This document shows positions 31,092 through 34,802 of a stretch of DNA of 34,802 bases, piece after piece (position 1 is the first letter of the stretch; the number at the start of each line of letters is the position of its first letter). Source of the stretch: a virus; IMG/VR virus record IMGVR_UViG_3300044612_001528, positions 1 through 34,802 of that record, one strand, 5' to 3'. The notes beneath the pieces are model-generated. The model made no database searches. It saw only the letters and a program-made list of their open reading frames with translations, and was not told the origin of the DNA. A program made the translations under genes and the position numbers.

Positions 31092-31249
31092 GCGGCCGCC
31101 TTGTCCAACGCATACCGGGCCTCGATCAAATGCTCGCGCGCTTTGTTGAGCCATGCCCGCTTTCTCTCCGAGTTTTTAATATCGACCGACTTTTCCGCGA
31201 CGTCCATCGAGACCTCCAGCAGCATGCCCTGCCAGTCAAGCTCATCCAT
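31073..31249 (-). CDS. Small helical protein
   Basis: 58 residues (MDELDWQGMLLEVSMDVAEK, then a basic helix WLNKAREHLIEARYALDKAA). Its ATG has GGAGG 6 nt upstream, overlaps the upstream gene by 8 nt and the Q-like gene by 19 nt, all typical for this operon. Function unknown. Confidence 0.6.
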   Translation of the reverse strand: MDELDWQGMLLEVSMDVAEKSVDIKNSERKRAWLNKAREHLIEARYALDKAAACPMQK

Positions 31250-31472
31250 TTGCCGCCTCCAGACGCTTTTGCTGTTGGTGAGTCAAACAGGCCGACATGG
31301 CCTGCGCTGGTGTGTCGTGCATGCTCAGGTTCTGCGGCGCGCTCATGAGGCCGGGACCCCAGTGCGCAATGGCCGCAGCCCATTTGTTACCCCGGCGCCA
31401 GACTTGGTAACGGCTGCGCGGCTTGTCGATTGCTTCCAGCCATTTGGCGCCGTGCTTTTCCCAGCGAATCAT
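31242..31472 (-). CDS. Hypothetical small protein, nin-like region
   Basis: 76 residues with an aromatic/beta start (MIRWEKHGAKWLEAIDKPRSRYQVWRRGNKWAAAI) and a helical C-terminus. It lies in ATGA overlap with the DUF3310-like gene. No family recognised. Confidence 0.6.
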   Translation of the reverse strand: MIRWEKHGAKWLEAIDKPRSRYQVWRRGNKWAAAIAHWGPGLMSAPQNLSMHDTPAQAMSACLTHQQQKRLEAANG

Positions 31473-31678
31473 TTCGACACCTCAAACCCAATCAGCAGCG
31501 CGAGGTAGTGCTGGGCTTTCCGCAGGTCTTCAATGCCGCCCTTGTCGCGCCAGCGTGTGACGTACTTCACGACGTTGCCCTCAAAGAACCCGAGGTCGTT
31601 GCGGTAGATGTATTCCGCCGGCTGGATGGCCAGCTTCTTGTAGTGGTCACCGCCCACCTGTTCGTTCAGCGCGCTCAT
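31469..31678 (-). CDS. DUF3310-family protein
   Basis: 69 residues with the DUF3310 pattern: GGDHYKKLAIQPAEYIYRNDLGFFEGNVVKYVTRW and LRKAQHYLALLI. The family is widespread in phages, annotated now and then as nucleotide-kinase-like, without proven function. ATGA overlaps on both sides. Confidence 0.85.
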   Translation of the reverse strand: MSALNEQVGGDHYKKLAIQPAEYIYRNDLGFFEGNVVKYVTRWRDKGGIEDLRKAQHYLALLIGFEVSK

Positions 31679-32067
31679 GCGTCGCCCAGGGCTTGGCGCC
31701 AGCCGGTGTCGAGCGCCGTGATTTGCACCTCGAGCTGGCCGCCGGCCACGCGCTCAGCGCGGTAAATGCTCAGGCTTTCGATCAAATTGTCGTTCTCAAT
31801 CACGCCGGAGGCCTCGAGGCAGTCCAATACGCTCTTCAGGAGGTTGTCTAAATCGCGCTTGCGTCGATCGGGAGGAAACGCCGCAATGCGAATCTCAAGC
31901 GGAACTGCCAAGGCTTTGCGTGCGCGAGCCTGTGCCACTACCGCGTCCACCGCCTTGCGGTAGGCCCTGCCCGCTTCGCTTAGTAACGTCCGGCCGGCCA
32001 GCGGGCCTCTCGAGACGTGCCGGTAGTAGGTGTTAGCCGACGGCGGCCATGGCAGGGTTAACCGCAT
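31675..32067 (-). CDS. rusA: RusA-type Holliday junction resolvase
   Basis: 130 residues from ATG 32067; the longer frame lies over the next gene. It starts with LTLPWPPSANTYYRH and has the acidic active site KRDLDNLLKSVLD (Asp72, Asp74, Lys78) and Asp93 in ENDNLIES, matching Asp70, Asp72, Lys76 and Asp91 of E. coli RusA. It cuts four-way junctions from replication and recombination before packaging. Confidence 0.93.
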   Translation of the reverse strand: MRLTLPWPPSANTYYRHVSRGPLAGRTLLSEAGRAYRKAVDAVVAQARARKALAVPLEIRIAAFPPDRRKRDLDNLLKSVLDCLEASGVIENDNLIESLSIYRAERVAGGQLEVQITALDTGWRQALGDA

Positions 32068-32351
32068 TTCAGCACCCCGGCGTCGAACAGGCGTTTTTGC
32101 GTTTTGAAAATGGCGACCATGAACCGCACGGCACGCTCCTCGTTGTTGCCGCCCGAATAGCCGTCGAGGTCGGTGTGGCAGCGGTGGCACAGGTGCGCAG
32201 CGCAGAAGTCCCACGCTTTCTGCCCCATGCCTTTGCCAAGGGCGCTGCTGTACAGCCCGGAGTAGTGAGCCGCCACCACGGTGCCGTCGTCGTTACCGCA
32301 CAGGGCGCACGACTGGCCCCGAGCCGCGTCAAGCAACTTTCGCGACTGCAT
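32058..32351 (-). CDS. Zinc-binding, HNH/YbcO-like nin-region protein
   Basis: 97 residues from ATG 32351. Metal-site pattern CALCGNDDG, AAHYSG and HLCHRCHTDLDGY, with C-x2-C, histidines and a second C-x2-C, as in small phage nuclease-like proteins (DUF1364/YbcO type). A TTG at 32372 would extend it by 7. A role in recombination is inferred from the RusA and NinB neighbours. Confidence 0.68.
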   Translation of the reverse strand: MQSRKLLDAARGQSCALCGNDDGTVVAAHYSGLYSSALGKGMGQKAWDFCAAHLCHRCHTDLDGYSGGNNEERAVRFMVAIFKTQKRLFDAGVLKCG

Positions 32352-32658
32352 GTTCTGCGTCCCAGCATTCAACGAACTCGATCAGCTCGGCCATTTCCTT
32401 TTTTCCCATCCGGCTGCTGCGCCGGTAAATCACGTCAAAGCCTTGCCCGTCGAGGGCCGGCATGAACCTGGCGGGTGCGCCGCTGGCCCGCACGAACGCC
32501 GCAATAAACAGTCGCTTCCAGTCCTCGAGGGCGAGCCGCTGGCCGGCCCACACATGGCGGCGGGCAATGTCGGCCAGCAGCGCATGCAGCTTGGCGTTTT
32601 GCGAGTTGTTGCGGGCCTCGAGGACGGCACCACAGTCGGGGCAGCATTCAACCTTCAC
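32329..32658 (-). CDS. ninB: NinB-family recombination protein
   Basis: 109 residues from GTG 32658 (GGGAG 7 nt upstream). KLHALLADIARRHVWAGQRLALEDWKRLFIAAFV and PALDGQGFDVIYRRSSRMGKKEMAELIEFVE are the NinB (Orf) core, a ssDNA/SSB-binding mediator. The N-terminus has an extra Cys pair (ECCPDCGAVLEA) that looks like a small zinc knuckle, not usual in lambda NinB. Confidence 0.85.
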   Translation of the reverse strand: MKVECCPDCGAVLEARNNSQNAKLHALLADIARRHVWAGQRLALEDWKRLFIAAFVRASGAPARFMPALDGQGFDVIYRRSSRMGKKEMAELIEFVECWDAEHAVAKVA

Positions 32659-32824
32659 CGCACAGCTCCCGTTTTTTCGCCATGGCTGCCGCCGCGCTCG
32701 CGAACCCACCGTGGGCCGACCGGCCGTGTTTCGTTTTTCGCCAGAGCAAGTAAATAAACCTGCCAGTCCAGCGCTCGCCGTCTTGATACTCGAACCTCTC
32801 GATTTCCCACGGCCCAGCGGTCAT
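32648..32824 (-). CDS. Small hypothetical protein
   Basis: 58 residues from ATG 32824 in ATGA overlap with the P-like gene; the longer frame to 33019 is rejected. It has WEIERFEYQDGERWTGRFIYLLWRK, a likely beta meander, and an Ala-rich end. Function unknown. Confidence 0.6.
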   Translation of the reverse strand: MTAGPWEIERFEYQDGERWTGRFIYLLWRKTKHGRSAHGGFASAAAAMAKKRELCGEG

Positions 32825-33234
32825 GAGCCATGGCTTTGTCCTCTCCCAACCATCAGAAACAGTTTCTGCAGTTCGCGGCGCGCTGTTTCCTGCGAGCTCT
32901 TCGGCGCCGGCAGCTGTGGCAGCGCGCGGTACATGCCCTCGTTTTCGCGCTTGCGGGGTTTGGCCATTGCCATGAACTCGGGAAGGCTCGGGGGCCATGC
33001 GTGTCCGTTCGCCAAGCATCCGCGTATCCCTTCGCGCAGCTCGTCAGCCGACAAGCCGGAAATTGCCTTCGACCACAACGCCGTCGGCTTGTCGCCCTGC
33101 TGGCTTGTCCACTTGTGGCCATACATCTCCGCCATCCGGGTCCAGAACGCCAATACCGTTCTCCCACTCTCGACAGGCGGCCTTGACTCGGTCGACGGCC
33201 GATAGGCGGCCACTGCTTCTGCTGCTGTCTTCAC
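32821..33234 (-). CDS. Lambda P-like replication protein (helicase loader)
   Basis: 137 residues from GTG 33234 (GGAGG 4 nt upstream). FWTRMAEMYGHKWTSQQGD, LWSKAISGLSADELREGIRGCL and AWPPSLPEFMAMAKP are hallmarks of lambda P-type proteins that bring DnaB to the origin. The N-terminal 63 codons overlap the O-like gene in another frame (190 bp). The conserved part lies inside the overlap, so the gene is real. Confidence 0.85.
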   Translation of the reverse strand: MKTAAEAVAAYRPSTESRPPVESGRTVLAFWTRMAEMYGHKWTSQQGDKPTALWSKAISGLSADELREGIRGCLANGHAWPPSLPEFMAMAKPRKRENEGMYRALPQLPAPKSSQETARRELQKLFLMVGRGQSHGS

Positions 33235-33823
33235 TCGCCCTCCTCACCCAGTTTCGCCATGTGGCCGGCCAGCTGGCCTTCCGGCCCTTTTGCCCAGGGG
33301 CCGCCAGCCAGTAGTCCCGGAACTTTTCAAACTCGCGTGCCCTTCGAGGGCCAAGCACCTGCCCTGCCCATTCCCAGTCGTCTCGGGGAGGCTCCCACTG
33401 AGCGGGTAAGCGCGAAGCGCGCACCTCTCCCTCTTTGGTTCCTTGATGGTTCAATGACGGATCGGGTGCAGATTCTGCGGGGCTGCCCCGCAGATTCTGC
33501 GGGGGTGGGGTGCAGATTCTGCGGGGCTGGGGCGCAGATTCTGCGGGGGTCTCCACCGCCTCAATCGCGGCCTGTTCGACCTGAATTCGGTACACCGTCG
33601 ACCGCCCGCGACCGTCCTGGCGAGTCACCGCGCCGGCCTGTTCCAAGGCTTTCAAGTGGCCTTGCACCGCGCGCTCGCTGAACCCGGTGCGTTCGCAAAG
33701 CGTGGCCACCGCCGGCCAGCACAGGCCGTCGTCGTTCGCGAAATCGGCAAGCGCCATGAGTACGAACTTCGGGCCGGGCGGCAGCTGCAGGGACCAGCAG
33801 GCAGAGGAGATGGAAACGCTCAT
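33044..33823 (-). CDS. Lambda O-like replication initiator
   Basis: 259 residues; ATG 33823 with GAGG just upstream. Residues 10-82 form a winged HTH of the HTH_36 class (PGPKFVLMALADFANDDGLCWP, ERTGFSERAVQGHLKALEQAGAV). The central 25-30 residues are encoded by the iterons. FEKFRDYWLAAPGQKGRKASWPATWRNWVRRA follows, a known replication-protein end; the last 60 residues lie over the P-like gene. It should bind the iterons and recruit the P-like protein. Confidence 0.88.
   Translation of the reverse strand: MSVSISSACWSLQLPPGPKFVLMALADFANDDGLCWPAVATLCERTGFSERAVQGHLKALEQAGAVTRQDGRGRSTVYRIQVEQAAIEAVETPAESAPQPRRICTPPPQNLRGSPAESAPDPSLNHQGTKEGEVRASRLPAQWEPPRDDWEWAGQVLGPRRAREFEKFRDYWLAAPGQKGRKASWPATWRNWVRRASEDSSRSSGRLSAVDRVKAACREWENGIGVLDPDGGDVWPQVDKPAGRQADGVVVEGNFRLVG
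33468..33555 (-). repeat. ori: Four 22-bp iterons: probable replication origin
   Basis: GCAGATTCTGCGGGG occurs exactly at 33468, 33490, 33512 and 33534, so the period is 22 bp with 15 identical bases per unit. The first 11 bases are an imperfect palindrome (GCAGA-T-TCTGC). Because 22 is not a multiple of 3, the units are read in three different frames (PAESAP, PRRIC, PQNLR), so the DNA and not the peptide is conserved. This copies the four iterons in lambda O. Confidence 0.85.
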
Positions 33824-33867
33824 GCAACCTCATTTCGTAGCGTCACTGCGATTCCCTCGAACTATTC

Positions 33868-33912
33868 AAAAAAAACCCCGCGCGGTAACGGGAGTGGAAA
33901 CCCGCGCGGGGT
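33868..33912 (-). terminator. Terminator between Cro-like and O-like genes (tR1-like)
   Basis: Perfect 11-bp stem (ACCCCGCGCGG 33875-33885 with 33902-33912), 16-nt loop, followed on the minus strand by eight U. It would stop most transcripts from the Cro promoter before replication genes unless antitermination occurs. The 134-nt gap (33824-33957) holds this hairpin and no cII-like gene. Confidence 0.8.
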
Positions 33913-33957
33913 GCCCGAGGGCCAAAAGCGGCGAACAGAGGGAGGTATGTGCGCCGG

Positions 33958-34158
33958 TCATGCAAAAACGTCTGGCCGCAGGTCGGCGGCCTTCACGGCG
34001 CCGTCGGTGGCGCGCTCGATTTGCCGCGCGGTCTCCGCAGAGATCCGCGCCCGGCCGATCAGCCAGTTGCTGACCGACCCTTGAGTCGTCCCCACCAACT
34101 CGGCGAACGCCTGCTGCGTGAGGTTGTTGGTTTTCATGAAGGCGTGAAGTGTTTCCAT
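33958..34158 (-). CDS. Cro-like HTH repressor
   Basis: 66 residues from ATG 34158; a GTG at 34173 is less likely because the promoter extends to 34165. LTQQAFAELVGTTQGSVSNWLIGRARI is a clear HTH of the Cro/CI class. It is divergent from the CI-like gene and first in the right operon. There is no ribosome site, but the predicted transcript begins at the A of the ATG. Confidence 0.85.
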   Translation of the reverse strand: METLHAFMKTNNLTQQAFAELVGTTQGSVSNWLIGRARISAETARQIERATDGAVKAADLRPDVFA

Positions 34159-34164
34159 ATCGAA

Positions 34165-34193
34165 AATATGCACGCGTCATTGATTGTAGTCAA
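34165..34193 (-). promoter_or_regulatory. Putative promoter of the Cro-like gene
   Basis: Minus-strand -35 TTGACT (34188-34193), a 17-bp spacer, -10 CATATT (34165-34170). The predicted start is position 34158, the first base of the ATG. The -35 lies in the repeated operator, as in the left promoter. Confidence 0.55.
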
Positions 34194-34206
34194 TAGCGCG
34201 TCAATA
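34173..34206. promoter_or_regulatory. Right operator region (OR-like)
   Basis: 34191-34206 (minus strand TATTGACGCGCTATTG) matches the left operator at 203-218 in 15 of 16 bases. 34173-34200 is an imperfect 28-bp palindrome with arms ending in CGCG (9 of 11 pairs). CGCGTCA occurs twice, 24 bp apart. The region separates two divergent repressor genes. Confidence 0.68.
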
Positions 34207-34249
34207 TTTTAGCTAGACGACATTATGCCCGCGCTAATAGACTCATTGA

Positions 34250-34669
34250 ATGTCCGATCGCACTCGAAATTTCACGGCCGAAGACGCTGCCGCGCATCAG
34301 CGCCTGCGTGCGCTATGGGACGCCAAAGCTAAAACGCTGCGCCTGACGCAGGACAAAGTCGCCAGACAGTTTGGCGTAACGCAGGGAACGATCAGCCATT
34401 ACCTGACCGGCCGCGCAGCCCTGGGCCGCGTTGCCACTATGAAATTCGCGCAACTGCTGAAAGTGCCGCCCGAAGACATCCGCAACGACTTCGCGTTCAC
34501 GCGGCAGCTGTCGGACGAAGTGCCGGCGGACGTTGTCGAGATGGCGTGGAAAATGGCCAGCTTGCCCGAGCTCGTGCGCAAAGACTTAGGCCGCACTATT
34601 GAACTGCTGCTCAAGGCCTCGAACTACGAAGCGTTTCTCGAAAAGTCGGAAAAAGCCAAGAACTTGTAG
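34250..34669 (+). CDS. CI-like HTH repressor lacking a protease domain
   Basis: 139 residues. LTQDKVARQFGVTQGTISHYLTGRAAL is the HTH (about 33-60), followed by FAQLLKVPPEDI. The C-terminal half is a helical segment (ADVVEMAWKMASLPELVRKDLGRTIELLLKA), presumably for dimerisation; no LexA/S24 fold or Ser-Lys pair is seen. It has no clear ribosome site. CATTAT at 34221-34226 is a weak -10 candidate. It occupies the cI place. Confidence 0.78.
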   Translation: MSDRTRNFTAEDAAAHQRLRALWDAKAKTLRLTQDKVARQFGVTQGTISHYLTGRAALGRVATMKFAQLLKVPPEDIRNDFAFTRQLSDEVPADVVEMAWKMASLPELVRKDLGRTIELLLKASNYEAFLEKSEKAKNL

Positions 34670-34802
34670 GCCAAATCCTACACACATTTCGTCTGCATCT
34701 GACTGGATTCTGCGCCGCGTTTTTAGGCAAGATTTAAAAAAAAGACGGGATTTGTGCTGTGTTGCCGCCAAAGCTATTGACGCCCAAAGTTGACAGTGTT
34801 AC
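34670..34802 (+). other. Intergenic right edge with terminal near-repeat
   Basis: AT-rich stretch after the CI-like gene. No full gene is seen; a frame open from 34738 runs off the end as PPKLLTPKVDSVT and may be the start of the partial ORF at 1-138. The last 17 bases (34786-34802) match bases 1-17 at 14 positions. Confidence 0.45.

Noticed and set aside
33468-33555. CRISPR array or protein tandem repeat
   Set aside because: Units are 22 bp with 7-bp partly repeated gaps, without spacer-size unique sequence, and the peptide is not conserved between units.
33949-34212. + strand ORF over the Cro-like gene and operator
   Set aside because: It would cross the operator and oppose a clear HTH gene; a purine-rich stretch upstream of other ATGs there is too close to the start to serve as a ribosome site.
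34710-34725. Extra iteron (GATTCTGCG) near the right edge
   Set aside because: Only nine bases match and the palindromic GCAGA arm is missing; likely chance.

Overview
This window looks like one nearly complete genome of a temperate, lambdoid phage with a short tail (podovirus architecture), not an integrated prophage. Left (early) genes read on the + strand. Right (replication, late) genes read on the - strand. They meet at an attP made of the 3' half of a tRNA-Leu(UAA) gene, with integrase on one side and the end of the late operon on the other. An uninterrupted attP with phage genes on both sides means the sequence is the excised or packaged circular form. The GC-rich, Ala-rich coding style, the tRNA type and the gene order (resembling Bordetella BPP-1-like podoviruses) suggest a betaproteobacterial or related proteobacterial host; this is inference. 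No tape-measure, sheath or tube gene is visible, and gp4/gp10-like neck proteins, ejection proteins, a tailspike and a tail fibre are present, which fits a podovirus.

Layout. 1-293: contig edge with a 20-base C run, a partial small ORF and a left operator/promoter. 294-4373: early left operon with an ERF annealing protein, a YqaJ-type exonuclease, SSB and a row of small unknown genes. 4366-5495: excisionase-like HTH protein and tyrosine integrase. 5461-5685: attP with two matched pairs of arm-type repeats. 5714-7891 (-): a low-GC probable moron, a small Cys-rich protein and an HTH-metallophosphoesterase. 7914-8880 (-): lysis cassette (3-TM holin, XhlA-like protein, M15 endolysin). 8880-30583 (-): S74 tail fibre, three ejection/internal virion candidates, GNAT protein, neck proteins, tailspike, cement-like protein, capsid, scaffold, a set of small structural candidates, portal and terminase. 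30641-30729: putative late promoter and terminator next to a Q-like gene. 30705-32824 (-): nin-like region (RusA, zinc/nuclease-like protein, NinB, small ORFs). 32821-33823 (-): P-like and O-like replication genes, with four 22-bp iterons inside the O-like gene. 33958-34669: Cro-like (-) and CI-like (+) genes divergent from a shared operator.

How it works together (inference from lambda): the Cro/CI pair controls two operator regions that share a 16-bp sequence (15/16) overlapping both early promoters. The right operon drives replication from the iterons, then the Q-like protein would let transcription pass a terminator into the very long late operon. The left operon supplies recombination and integration functions. 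The most notable signals are the frame-independent 22-bp iterons, the matched arm sites around attP, the shared OL/OR core with a predicted leaderless cro mRNA, an apparent frameshift at the tailspike C-terminus, the poly-C ORF in the rex position, and a tiny membrane-protein gene antisense to the late operon.
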